A DNA stretch of 64,000 nucleotides from Sorghum bicolor (lineage: Eukaryota; Streptophyta; Magnoliopsida; Poales; Poaceae), in assembly GCF_000003195.3 (NCBI RefSeq), contig NC_012879.2, positions 22,106,844-22,170,843 on the forward strand, given 5' to 3'. Every line of letters starts with the position of its first letter. The first letter of the stretch is position 1. The notes beneath the pieces are model-generated. The model saw only the letters and a list, made by a program, of their open reading frames with translations, ran no database searches and had not been told where the DNA came from. The translations under genes and the position numbers were made by a program. This document shows, one piece after another, positions 8,813 through 20,255 of this stretch.

Positions 8813-10683
8813 TGAAAGCCCTAGTTTGGTTTTGGATAATTGATGAAACCCTAGTACTAACCTCTATACTAAGTGTGTGTAGACTTAATGAGGTTGGTAC
8901 ATGCCAAGTGATGGAGCAAGTGATGATGATGGTGATGACCACAAGGTGATCAAGTGCTCAACTTGGAAAAGAAGAAAGAGAAAAACAAAACCCTATGGAG
9001 ATCAAGGCAAAGGTATTGCTTAGGGTTTTGGTTTTGGTGATCAAGACACCATAGAGGGTGTGATCACATTTAGGATAGATAGCCGTACTATAAAGAGGGG
9101 AATTCTTTGGCTAAACGGTTATCAAGTGCCACTAGGTGCCATTGTTCATGTGCATGCATTTAGAACCTAGTGAGCTAACTTAACTCCTTCAAAGAAATTG
9201 ATTGTGAAAATGCTAACACACGTGCACATGTTGGTTTACACATTGTGGTGTTGGCACACTTTCGGCGCTTTTCGAGAAAATGAAGTGCATATTTTCTATT
9301 GCGCTGGTGGGAAATTTGGAGAAGTCGTGGGAGTGTTTCTCGCTGAGAAAACACTCACCGGACGCTGGCTCAGAGGCACCGGACGCTGTGTCTGAGCGTC
9401 CGGTGCACAGGCTGCCTGGCCCATCTAGGGTAAGGCACCGGACGATAGGCACCGGACGCTGGCTTGTGAGTCCGGTGGTCCGTGTCCGGTGTGAGGTCCG
9501 TTTTGCAGACCTCTCTGGGTGTGAGTCCGGTGAGCACCGGACGCTCAGGGTGCGTCCGGTGGCTCGCGTCCGGTGACCCTGCGAGTTTGCGGAGCTCTCT
9601 GCGCATGAGTCCGGTGTGCACCGGACGCGTCCGGTGCTAACTTGCTCAGCGTCCGGTGCTCTGCAGGTTACCGTTAGACTCTGACACACGGCTGACTTTA
9701 GAGCACCGGACGCAGGTGTTGAGCGTCCAGTGCCCCTTTAAGAGCGTCCGGTGACCCCGTATTTCGCCCAGTGAAAGCGCCAACGGCTCTATTTGCTTGA
9801 GGGGCTATAAATACGTGTTTGGCCGGCTTGGGGCTCACCCTCTTGGCATTCTTGACTACTAGACATCCTTGTGAGCCTAAGCAAACTCCTCCCACTCATC
9901 TCATTCATAGATTAAACATCTTTGTGAGATTGGGAGTGATTCCAAGTGCATTTGCTTGAGTGATTGCATCTAGTGGCACTTGGGGATCGTTCTAGCTGCG
10001 GTTTTCTTGTTACTCTTGGTGGTTGCCGCCACCTAGACGGCTTGGAGCAGCGGAGGAGGATTGGCACGAGTTGGTGATTGTTCGTGGCCATCTCCCGGTG
10101 ATTGTGAGAGGTTTGTGCCTACCTCGGCGGAGTGCCAAAGGCAACATTAGTGGATTGCTCGTGTCATTGAGTTACCTCACTTGTGGGTAGGTTCTTGTGG
10201 TGTCCTAGTGAGGACGAGGTTCGTGCAACACCTCTTAGCCACCGAACCACCAAGTGTTGGTCGACACAACGGGGACGTAGCGTGCCGGCAAGCACGTGAA
10301 CCTCGGGAGAAAAATTGTGTGTCTCCATTGTGATTGTTCATTGGATTTCTCCCGGTGATTGGACTTCATATTATTGATTGGTTCATCCCCTCTACGCGGC
10401 GGTATAAAGATCAAACTATCTCTTTTTACATTCCCGCAAACTAGAGTAGCTTACTTACTTGTATAGAAACTTTTAGGTAGCTTTCTAGTGTAAGTAGTGA
10501 CATAGCTCTTGTGTGCCTAGTGATTATATCAACTAGAATTGTTGGATAGGTGGCTTGCAAACACCCCATTAGAGCTAGAGCAAAAAGCTTCGCTTTGTTA
10601 TTAACTAACCTCTTGCTCTAGTGAGTTTGTAGATTTTTTAAATAGGCTATTCACCCCCCCTCTAGCCATATTAGGACCTTTCA
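8813..10683 (+). repeat. 3' LTR of the Sirevirus
   Basis: It begins TGAAAGCC directly after the polypurine tract and ends CCTTTCA, followed by the duplication CCTAT. It holds the fuller form of the CCGGT array (about 9352-9765) and a TATA box at 9806-9813. Confidence 0.95.
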
Positions 10684-11244
10684 CCTATATGACACACTGT
10701 TACAAGTTTGAGGGCAACTGGTGCATTTAAAGATCATACTATGGTTTTGCAAAATGAGGCCTAACTGAAGTTTTTGATACTTGAAAATACATAGAAATAC
10801 TAGCATATGCATATGCTCGTGTGTAACAATGGGACAAAACCCTTATCAAGCTGAAGCCAGACAAACATGGCCTCTTAGAATTAAACCAATCACATAAACT
10901 TAGTTTTATATCCCAAAACTATTCCTTCAGCTTGTTCCTATGCATCCCAGTGGTTTAGACTAAACTAAAATAAAATATCAACTTCATAAACCAAGCAACG
11001 TTCGGCTTAACCTAGTAAGACACATGCATCCCACATGCCTTTTTGTTCTAAGAACCTAAGCCTAGGCCATGAATTTTGTGTTTCTCACGGCTTGTGATAG
11101 GAGTCAAGTCACAATTTTCAGCTAGTGAAAAAAATCTTTTTTTACAAATAGCATCCATTTCTAATAGCTGCAGATGACATAAGAAACCTCCTATAACTAT
11201 GGCAGGATGAATCTAGCTCATGAATCACCCTTATTAGAAATCAA

Positions 11245-12352
11245 ACTTTAGGGGCGGTTCTGTTAACAAACCGCCCTTAGAGACGTATCCATTTTTAGAG
11301 ACGGTTTGCAATAAAAGGACCACCGCTAAAAATAAGATTTCTAGGGATGGATGTCTTTATCGAACCACCTCTAGAAAAAACAGATTATGAGGGTCATTGA
11401 TGTTAAGAAAAATGTGTTAGGACTTTATTAATAGGGGCGGTTCTCTTGGTCAACCGGCCCTAAAAAGAACTTGCTACAAATACCCTTTCTCCTCCTTGTT
11501 TTCAACATCCACTGTAGTTTACCAAAAGGATTTTCAAGAAATTCAAAATGGTTTCTACAAGTTCTAGATGCGGGAGGTTCTCTATGATAGGAGCTCTTTC
11601 TGTGAAAAGTATTTGACTATGCAAAAGACCCTAAGTTTGAGGCTCTTCGTGCTTCAACCGAAAGACCCTTCGCTTCTTTGTTATATGAAGCACAATGTTG
11701 ATTAATAGTCTATAAATTAGAGTACCATAGAAATAGTTTGTAAAACAACTGAGTATTAATTAACTAGTACCTTAATAATCTACATATGAATCTATTTTGA
11801 ATAAATTGCAATTGGCTCTATAATTTGGTGAGAAACAACAATTTCAAATATGGCGGGAAAATTCAAAAGTTTAAACAGGTTTGCAGTGGCAATTCAGTTT
11901 GAATAGAATCGACCTTGTAAATAGATTTCAGGGGTGGTTCATTTAAGCCAACAACCCCTGAAAAATTATTTTCAACTGCGGTTACCTTGCCACAACCATC
12001 GTTGAAAAGCAATTTCAAGGGATTTCATAAAGGCAATTGCATCTAGAAATGTGGTTTAGGAGTGTGTCATAGAGCAACTGCCACTAAAAATCTATTTAGA
12101 AGGGCAGTTGTTTCAAACCAATCGCCCCTAAAAATATAGTTTCAAGGGAAGTTGTCATAAAGCATTCTCCCTTGCAAAACATAATTTCAAGATTTCTTAA
12201 TGACACCACTCGTAGAAATCCTTTTCTAGGAATAGGTAAATGTCCGATGCTACAACAACCCTATCTTTACAATCAATGGCATAGTGGTAGTTTTATGAAC
12301 TAGAGCTCAACATCGTTTTTGACAATGAGCAAAAATCATTTATGTACTAGTG
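11245..12352. repeat. Probable CACTA-type subterminal repeat remnant
   Basis: Motifs of the type TTTAGGGGCGGTT...AACCGCCCCTAAAAA recur every 60-150 bp in both orientations (around 11250, 11330, 11430, 11935, 12105, 12130). The stretch ends with ATGTACTAGTG at about 12342-12352, which read on the minus strand begins CACTAGTACAT. Such arrays are typical of the ends of grass CACTA elements. I could not find the matching left terminus or a duplication, so the limits are uncertain. Confidence 0.4.
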
Positions 12353-12537
12353 TTTGTATCAGTATACAAACACAACCGTCATTATATTTTTTTCATTATA
12401 TTTGTTACAAGATTTTTTATTTAATTTTGATCACTAGAAGACCATGAAACCTAACGGTGCATATGATCTTGTGGCTTGTTATTTGGTCACCGTAATGTGA
12501 ATCAATAGGTCAAGAATTCGACTTTGCACCTTGCAGC

Positions 12538-12597
12538 AAAATTGCACATTGTAAAAAAATCACATTGCAAAATTGCAAGTTGTAAAAAGATCACATT
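12538..12597. repeat. Two-copy tandem duplication, about 30 bp unit
   Basis: AAAATTGCACATTGTAAAAA and AAAATTGCAAGTTGTAAAAA head two adjacent near-identical units, each continuing into GATCACATT or ATCACATT. Confidence 0.6.
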
Positions 12598-13143
12598 AAT
12601 TGTCACCAAAGCCAGAGTTCGGGGGCTGGGCTTTCTTAGGTGGCATGACTGAGGTGTTTTACCATAAAAGCAATGTCATGTGGGAGGTCATAAACCCAGC
12701 TCGTCTGAGTTTCTATAAGTCCTAATGGTGTTCATGGAGTCCTAGCAGTTTGCTGTGCGCGGTGTCCTAGCACAATATAATGTTTCTCAAATTAAAATTA
12801 TGAAATTCATTGCTCTTAGTAACAAGTAGAGTTCTATTTCTAGATGCAGCATTGGTATCTTTCAATTGTGGAAGTTCATTAGCACAAAACGATGTTGGTG
12901 ATTTGGTTGCAAAACTAAGTTGAGCAACAAGCTTGTTTGTAATAAATTTGATGGAACACCTTTTTAACCACCTCTCCACACCTGTTAGGAACAATAGTTC
13001 ATGCTTGTGGGTCCAAGATATGATGGAAACTATAATTTGATGATAATTTGATCAAATTTACATGCATCTAATTTGTGAAATACATTACAATGAGTTCATT
13101 ATAGATTTTGAGATTCACTAGATCAAAATCTAGCTTCAATTTA

Positions 13144-13215
13144 AGATAGAGATAGAGATAGAGATAGAGATAGAGATAGAGATAGAGAATGAGAAAAGAT
13201 AGAGATAGAGATAGA
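13144..13215. repeat. AGATAG hexanucleotide microsatellite
   Basis: About seven uninterrupted AGATAG units, then a short interruption and about three more. Looser GATAGAGAT-like sequence continues to about 13325. Confidence 0.85.
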
Positions 13216-13398
13216 CATGCAGAAGAAAAGATACAGATATAGAGAAGAAATGGAGATTATAGAGATAGTGATGTACAAAGAGAAAGGTTAGGGATACATA
13301 TAGAATAAAAGATATAGAGATAGATAGCAAAATAAATTAAATTGTTGTCTTGGCAAAATAAATTAATATATATATGCCACTTAACAACCCAAGGCAAG

Positions 13399-13726
13399 AT
13401 GCAGAGCCTTGGTAATTATATTGCTTCTCTTTGTATTTCTTGTGCAATGTAAGTGTCTCATCATTCTTTATCTTTGAATTTTTCTTGATGTGCATATATA
13501 TACTACATCCTCACGAACACATAATCTATCAGGTCGTCCTCACGAGGACATCGATTTTGGAACTACAAGGGGCCGAGCTGCTTTTAGTCTCACCGGAACT
13601 GGATATTGTGACATGGAGCGCCAAAATAATAAAGTGGTCTACTGCTGCTCACATCCAATGCCAAAACATTGTTATAACACTTTTCAGCAGTGTCAGGCCA
13701 ATTGCTATGTTCGTAATCGCAACTGA
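13399..13726 (+). pseudogene. Small secreted cysteine-rich peptide gene, MEG/ESF1-like, two exons, apparent frameshift
   Basis: Exon 2 (13533-13726) encodes RPHEDIDFG..., then a cysteine-rich tail with YCDM, YCCSHP, KHCYN and QCQANC before a stop. The spacing C-x(10-11)-CC-x6-C-x5-C-x3-C resembles the MEG/embryo-surrounding-factor family of grass secreted peptides. A clean acceptor (TCTATCAG) precedes it at 13531-13532. Upstream, 13402-13448 encodes a hydrophobic run (ALVIILLLFVFLVQ) that looks like a signal peptide and ends at a good donor (GTAAGT, 13449). The exons join in phase, giving a Cys at the junction. However, the only nearby ATG (13399) is one base out of frame with the hydrophobic run, and an in-frame TAA lies at 13382. 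So either one extra base disrupts the gene or the assembly has an error. Family members act between maternal tissue and embryo or endosperm. The match is by cysteine pattern only. A CACTA element sits 54 bp past the stop. Confidence 0.45.
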
Positions 13727-13796
13727 TTCCCCATGCAGTCAATGATACATAATCTGAGCAATCTTCAGGTCCATTTGATTCACTACTACAGAAATA

Positions 13797-14092
13797 TTTA
13801 ACCGTGGCGGGCAAAACAGGTTAACCGTGGCGGGCAAAGCAACCGCCACGGATGAAAGGCCACGGTTAATTGTTGCCTTAACCGTGGCGGTTGTCCAACC
13901 GCCACGGTTAATATGTTAACTGAGGCGGCCGCTGTTAGAAAACCGCTTTGGTTAATTGCTTTAACGGAGGCGGCCGTTATAAAGCAACCGCTTTCATTAA
14001 CATTTTAACCGAGACGGTTTTTTAAAATACCCGTCTCCTTTAATTAATTAACAGAGGCGGTGTTTGTAACTTGCCCGCCTCCTTTAAGTGTA
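13797..14092. repeat. CACTA left subterminal repeat array
   Basis: TTAACCGTGGCGG and its complement CCGCCACGGTTAA recur about ten times, with drifted versions (AACGGAGGCGG, AACCGAGACGG) further in. In this superfamily such arrays bind the element's DNA-binding protein. Confidence 0.85.
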
Positions 14093-14589
14093 TCCAGAGT
14101 AAAAAAACCTCATTTCAGTTTATTTTATTTTCAAATTTGAATCTAAAATTTGTTAGGTTGAAACATATACAAAGCAAAATACATATGTATAAAGGATGAC
14201 CACATTGAATGCGAAATTTGCTAGATTGAAACATATACACAGCAAAAGACATAAGGATAAGCACATATATTACATCCATATATGTTATCTTTATCATTCC
14301 ACGATCCATGCTTGTCACAAACTATGTTCATATTACATCAATGTACATAATGTTCATAAAAAGCACATCTAAAATAATGTTCACTCAAAAATATATCTAA
14401 GACGCTGGTTCTCCAGTTGCGTAGCTTCTCGAACCTCTCTTCTATCGCTAGCTCGCTCCCGATATAAAAGAACTGCCCGTCAACATGACAACATTGATCC
14501 GTGACAAACTTACAAATGTCAGCTACTGTTTGTGTGATGTTCCTTCGATCAATTGTTTCTTTTTCCCACCAACTTTGGGATTTCTACAG

Positions 14590-17500
14590 CTACCTCCAGC
14601 TATTGTTGAATTTCCCGCAAGCCCTGAGGTACTCACAAGCATAGTACCCACACAGAACTGAGCCTTCAGGTTGCTTAGCGCACTGCATGCATGCATGATG
14701 AAGGTAACACATGAGAATTATGACTGGTAGTAGTATCCCTACAAGAGAATCATCAATAGTAGTAGAACTAGAGGCAGGCGGAGTAAGTACCAGGAAGTCT
14801 CGCCTCACCACCAGTTTGTGGCCATACTTTTGCTTGTCTTTCTCAGACCTCCGATCATAGCAGTTGGGGTCTTCCACGTACTTTCGGTAAGCACTGTATG
14901 AAAACTAGTGTCAACAACAAATTTCATACGTACTTTGAGTGCATGAGGTGTGTCGTCACTTACTATCGTAGGATACTTTCGAAATGCTTGTATCCTTCTT
15001 TGTTCGAGTGTCGCAAGGAGTCGAATACGACAGCCTTTCCATCCTAAGGATAGATCATAAATACAATCCAGTGGCCCATGACGCCCAAGCTGTACCATTG
15101 AAATAATATTCATCTCAAATGTTTAAATATAACAAGTGACAAACCTAGTAGCTATTGTAAGAATCGTTTTGAACTACCCAAACTGGTGGGCGGCAAGAAT
15201 GCAGCCATTTCCCCTGATCTTCTTCATGGCTTCTAAGATATATTGTCCCTTTCTAAATTTGATCTCTCCTTGCATCAAGTTCCGAGCTAGCACTCGCTCC
15301 ATCCCCTTCAGCTTCACCAGCCTAGGATCCGTGTCTGGTATATCAAAGCCAATGATGGCTCTTTGAGAAATATGCATAGGAGATAGGTAGATAATATCTT
15401 TATCTAGTTCCTTGCACACATATGATTGCATCCTGCAAACACAAGTTGTCGTACAAGCTTTTTAGCTTGATCGTAATGAATTTGCATACCCACAGCAATG
15501 CAGGGTTATAAAACTTACAGGGTAAAAAGAGTGACTTGGGCGACATCTAGATCCTTCCGCCGCAGTAGCCTACACATGTCGTGAAAGACAACAGGGCAAT
15601 AAGCATCCTCATCCAAGTGGAAGTACTCCTTGGGGACCCTCACAATGAACTCCTTCATGCCTAATTTAGCCGCTTGCATATACCAGAGATGGAACCTCCG
15701 AACCGCCCATGGCTCCTCCTAAACGAGCTGGCCCAACGACAACATGAACTTGCCATTCTCAAAGTTATCCGGGCAATCTGGAGAAAGAGGCCAAATTGAC
15801 GGCGGGGTTCGCTCCCTATAATCGAGACAAGAAGTCTGTTAGCATTATCGAACGTCACATAATCTATTAGCTAGATTTAGTTGCCATTAGCACATATACC
15901 TTTGGAATGTTGTTGTGTACTGATATTCTTGTGCTATTCTGTACACTGCCCATTCCATCTCTGTTAGTTCAGCAGGTTTGTCCCCCTCTTCTTCTACAAC
16001 CTTCTTTGGTGTAGGTGGACATTGTCGTTTGCCTTGGCTTGGAGGCGGTGTGTCGTTGCCCGGTGCACCCCCTGAACCACCTTGTGATGGGTTGCTAGGG
16101 ATGGGACACGGGGTACGTCCAGGACTACTGTCTGGTCCGCCAACATTGTTGTTACCCTCGCCACCATTGTCATCATCGTCGTCATCACTTGGGCCACCTG
16201 GGGGAGACGATGATGGTCGCGAGGGCTGAGATGCTGGTGTCGACATTTCTAACAAAATGTCTGCCTTGTTCCAAAGCACGCGCGAGCCTATAGTTCCGCC
16301 AATCAACCTAACTCCATCTTCAGTCGGAAAGTCAAGTTCATCCTCCTCATAGTCATTGTGTGTCCACGCCACATCCACCAAGGCATAGTCGGGCGGGATG
16401 GGCTTGCCATTGTACATGGCTTTAGGGTTATGCGGTTGTACCATTCCCTGTGCCACATCCTTCTTCCTCCCTGACCTACCCCAGGGCACCTGAAGCGTAC
16501 AGAGTGTTTGTACCACGATCTCATCGACCGGGTTCTTTTGGATTTCTGAGGTATGCATCACCGTTTGTCTTTTGGTGAGTGTGAGGTCCTTCATTGAGAC
16601 TAGGCTCTTGATGTTGGAACAGAAACCGGTTGGCACCTTGACACCTCTAAGCCACTGGCAAATGTCTCGCTTCTCATCTATCGTGAGGTTGTAGCTCGCA
16701 CCTGGAAGGTCCACTTTCCCGCTTTGTGCGGCCGGTGTTGGATGAATTTCGGTCCTAATGTCCTGGTTCACAAGGTCCAGACGTGACTTCAGACCATCCT
16801 TCGTCTTAGTCTTGATGTCTAGCAGGACCCCGATCGTGCTCTCAAACACATTCTTCTCTAGGTGCATGCAGTCGATGGCATGAGGCGTATCTAGCTCCTT
16901 CTAGTACGAAAGGTACTTGAAGAAACACGACTGCTTTTTAAAAGGAACAGCATGGGTAGGCTTTCCTTCTTCCTCCATCGTACCCCGCTTCCTCTTCTTC
17001 GTTGTTATGGTCTCACCTTGCTCAACTTTCTTCTTCTTCCCAAACTCAAAGTTTATGCCCTTGACAATGTCAAAAACCTTTTGCCCATAACCTGTCTTCT
17101 TGGGCTCAACAGTTTGAAGTTCCGCCTGATTATCAAAGAATTGATTCATTGAAGGGTGTCGGTACCTGTGCTTTTTGTCAAGGAATCACCTGTGCCTCAT
17201 GTACACCAACTTTTTTGATGCACTAAGGTAAGTATAGCATGCACCGTCAATGCAGACTACACAAGCTGACTTACCTTTGATCTGCCCCGATAGTGAAAAA
17301 AGGCCTAGGTAATCGGTGATGGTGACAAAGATGATGGCTTTAAGAGTGAAGTACTACTTTCGTGATGCATCCATCATATTGACCCCTTTTTCCCATAGTA
17401 TCTTCATGTCCTCCATGAGCGGCTCCAGGAACACATCTATATCATTGCCTGGCTGTCGTGGTCCAGAAATAATCATGGTTAGTAAAAGATACTTGCGCTT

Positions 17501-18781
17501 CTGACATAGATATGGAGGTAGGTTGTAGATGGTTAGGATGACTGGCCATGTGCTGTGGGAGCTACTGAGGTCACCAAACGGATTCATCCCATCGGTACTT
17601 AGTGCGAACCTGACATTCCTCGCCTCATCACCGAACTCTTTCGGAAACTTGGCGTCAAACCGCTTCCACTGTTTGCCATCAGAGGGGTGTCGCAACTTGC
17701 CATCATCCTTCATTCGTTCTGCTGATGCATGCCACGACATCAGTTGGGTATCCTCTGGGTTCCCGAATAGCGCACGTAGGCGATCGATCACTGGTAGGTA
17801 CCACACTGAGACTGCAGGGCTTTTCCTCTGCATGTAACCCCCTTCTTCCTCATCCTCGGGAGATGGGATCTACTTCTTGGCCGTCTGGATCTTCGCTTTC
17901 TTGTTCCCTCTCTTTGTTGGTCCCTCAACATCCGCGTCTGCACGACAACCGGCATTCCTCTTATATCGACTTACGCAGTGCAGACAGCTCTGCAAGTTCT
18001 CATACTTACCCCGATATAGAATACAGTGGTTAGGGCATGCATGAAACTTTTTAAGCGTCATCGCCACTGGAAGGATCATCTTCTTCGCTCGGTAGGTATT
18101 GGCAGGCACCTTGTTACCCTCTGGGTATGAGTCAGCAAGCCTCTCTAACAGGTCATTAAAGCTTGTGTCAGACCACCCATGGCGAGCCTTCACCATGAGC
18201 ATCTGGAGGTTAAAACTCAACACCGTCAAATGCTTTGGACAACCCTCATACAGGGGATCAATTGTTGCCTGCTTCATCTCTTTGAAATTCTCCAACCACT
18301 TCGGATTTCCAAACACAACGTCATCTTGATCCATATGGTTAGCAACATTTAAAAAAATCTCCACATCTTTGGGCCCCAAGACAACATCACCCTGCTCATC
18401 ATCATCACTGCCACCGTCTTCAAACAGATCATGGAGGCCCGCCGATGCAGATGGTTGTCGTCCCCCATCATTCACCGTTGACGAGTTACCTCCGCCAGAT
18501 GCACCTGTCACACTTGGATCTGCTTCTTTACCGTGATACTTCCGGATGGTGTAGTCCTTGACGAAGCCATGCCGGATCAAGTGAGACTGCACCACGTTAT
18601 CTTCCTGTACAAGGTTGTTCTTACAACTATTGCTCGAACAAATGATGCGCTCTCGACCCAAAGACACACGGTGCTTTTTCGCAGTGGCAATAAACTTTCT
18701 CACATGTCCTAGAAAAGCTAAATCATTACTGACCCTTGGTATCTTATACATCCACTCTTCCCTATCCATAGCTGCAACCAC
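14590..18781 (-). pseudogene. CACTA transposase TNP2 fused to a C-terminal Ulp1-like protease, inactivated
   Basis: On the minus strand one reading frame runs from ATG at 18781 (or the second ATG, MDREEWMY, at 18769) to a donor at about 15900, with no frameshift but four in-frame stops (at about 17870 TAG, 17354 TAG, 17187 TGA, 16899 TAG). It holds the transposase-associated N-terminal domain (MDREEWMYKIP), the zinc-like CPNHC...CLHC segment, the Transposase_21 domain (LRALFGNPEDTQLMSWH; STDGMNPFG; DYLGLFSLSGQIKGK) and the DCMHLEKNVFES motif. Downstream, split by introns, are an EPWAVRRFHLWYMQAAKLG segment (about 15540-15820) and a peptidase C48 core: GHW and VVFDSL near 15000-15080, and PEGSVLCGYYACEYLR near 14610-14670, giving the His-Asp-Cys set. 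The transposase would cut and join the ends. The role of the protease is unknown. The exon borders of the 3' half are approximate. Confidence 0.8.
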
Positions 18782-19121
18782 CTAGCACACACAAAGGGAG
18801 AAAAACAAATAAAGATACATGAAAACATGTGAGTAGCCCTAAATCTAGTTTTATTTCTCTCCTCCATTTGGATCTAGATCTAAAACATTTAGATCTAGAT
18901 CTAGATCTAGCAAACCACCTAAATAATGCAAAGGGAGAAATGAGAGTTAGAGAGTAAGAAATCCACCTCTTGCAATGCCCCCCTTCACCAAATAAAAGGG
19001 CAAAAAATTTTCCCCTATAAGATATTAAATAATAGGGTTTTGAGGTCAAAACCCTAATAAATAAAGAAGGAGCCACGGGGAAGAAGAAGGGGGTCGGGGC
19101 TGTTGCTTTTATAGGCACAGA

Positions 19122-19428
19122 CTTAATTGTGGCGGGCAGTTTAAAGAAACCGCCACGGTTAATGAACAATTAACCGTGGCGGTCGCTGTAAGAGAAGCCG
19201 CCACGGTTGAAGCATTAACCGTGACGGTTCGCTTAAGCGGCCCGCCATGGTTAAACGATTAACCGAGGCGGTTTCCCTAAACCAACCGCCACGGTTAATT
19301 GATTAACCGAGGCGGTTTATTTACGACAACCGTCGCGGTTAACGTAAGATTAACCGTAACGGTCGCCCGGCTGGCAGCCCAGCCCAGGTTAACCGAGGCG
19401 GGCCGCCAGCCGGCCGCCTCGGTGGCCC
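19122..19428. repeat. CACTA right subterminal repeat array
   Basis: About twelve copies of AACCGTGGCGG, AACCGAGGCGG or their complements, matching the left array. The array lies about 340 bp upstream of the transposase start, so it may also overlap its promoter. Confidence 0.85.
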
Positions 19429-19469
19429 AAAACAAAATGTCTCCTAAAATTTTTTTTGTAGTAGTGATT

Positions 19470-20032
19470 GTAATAAAACCATCGTTGTTAACTTGATAAT
19501 GTACTCCACAATGACTGGTAATAATATGGTAAAGTTTTATGCTTGTTCCAACTATCTGCACTTGTTTTGGTTTCATGTTAGCATCTCTACTATCCTCTTT
19601 ATCTTTTCCTTTTTTTACAGTTGTCATGCAGAAAAAATCTTCTAGTAATTAGAAGCATTTGTGTTTAATTCGGTAGAGTAATCATCATCACACTATACCA
19701 CAGCCAATCTATAGCGTCAGATAGTCGCTAAAGAGGAATATTAACAACCAACAATTGGTTGGAACTAACCCCCTATGTTTGCATCTAAAATGCCCACGTC
19801 TATCATTATAAAAGATACTTCAGAACAATCCCCTAATTAGAATCTATACTACCTACCCCAGGCACTATGAAAGATAATTTAAAACAACACCTAAATTTGA
19901 AACTAAACTGTCTACCCCTAGCATTGTTAAAAAAATAATGCATTATGATATGAGTGAGAACCTGGGCAGATCATTCATGGTCCAAAATGAATTTGAGTGA
20001 AAGTGTGGAGCCTTGATGCCCATCTTGTTTAT
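19470..20032. other. Intergenic DNA, nothing recognised
   Basis: AT-rich sequence with no coding frame. It resumes the flank interrupted by the CACTA element, so its first part may be the 3' flank of the cysteine-rich peptide gene. Confidence 0.5.
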
Positions 20033-20255
20033 CACTACTACAAAAAGGATTTATAGCAACTCCTCCTTTTTCTGTAGGAACAGCTCAATCTAAAAGTGCC
20101 CCTACAAATGGTTCCCTACTATGTGTTCGTAACCCATACTAATAACCATTGCAAAGTTAACGCATAATGATGGGTTATTGTAACACTTATATGTGTTTTT
20201 ACAAACCATGGACAATGGACCACTATGGTTTGTGGCAATATATAGATTATTTGCC
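20033..20255. repeat. CACTA terminus fragment
   Basis: It begins CACTACTACAAAAAGGATTT, a typical CACTA end, followed by motifs such as CCCCTACAAATGG. No matching second end is seen, and sequence that fits a LINE follows, so the element is truncated. The right limit is approximate. Confidence 0.5.

Larger units (their letters stand above)
502..10683 (+). mobile_element. Complete Copia retrotransposon of the Sirevirus lineage (Opie/Ji-like)
   Basis: The element begins TGAAAGCC and ends CCTTTCA, and is flanked by a perfect 5-bp duplication CCTAT (497-501 and 10684-10688). It has LTRs of 1825 and 1871 bp, a primer-binding site for initiator tRNA-Met, gag (2386-4467), pol in the order protease-integrase-RT-RNase H (Copia order), and several AGGGGGAG polypurine tracts before the 3' LTR. 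Long LTRs with CCGGT palindromes, a large gag with two zinc knuckles and multiple polypurine tracts are known Sirevirus hallmarks. By eye I count about 21 substitutions between the LTRs (about 1.2 percent), so the insertion is recent. Both genes look intact and the element may be autonomous. Confidence 0.95.
10689..13143. other. Degraded intergenic DNA, no gene recognised
   Basis: AT-rich sequence with short open frames only. None has a recognisable domain. It includes a stretch of inverted GGGGCGGTT / AACCGCCCC motifs (11245-12352) and a small tandem duplication (12538-12597), listed separately. Confidence 0.6.
13781..19466 (-). mobile_element. Complete CACTA (En/Spm) transposon with decayed TNP2-Ulp1 gene
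   Basis: Left end CACTACTACAGAAATATTT. The right end, read on the minus strand, is CACTACTACAAAAAAAATTT. The flanks carry a 3-bp duplication ATT (13778-13780 and 19467-19469), as expected for CACTA. Both ends carry dense ACCGTGGCGG subterminal repeats. The only gene runs on the minus strand and is broken by nonsense codons, so the element can at best move with help. Length is 5686 bp. Confidence 0.93.

Noticed and set aside
12767..12994. 75-codon minus-strand frame as a host gene
   Set aside because: No recognisable domain, no splice or promoter context, AT-rich degraded surroundings.
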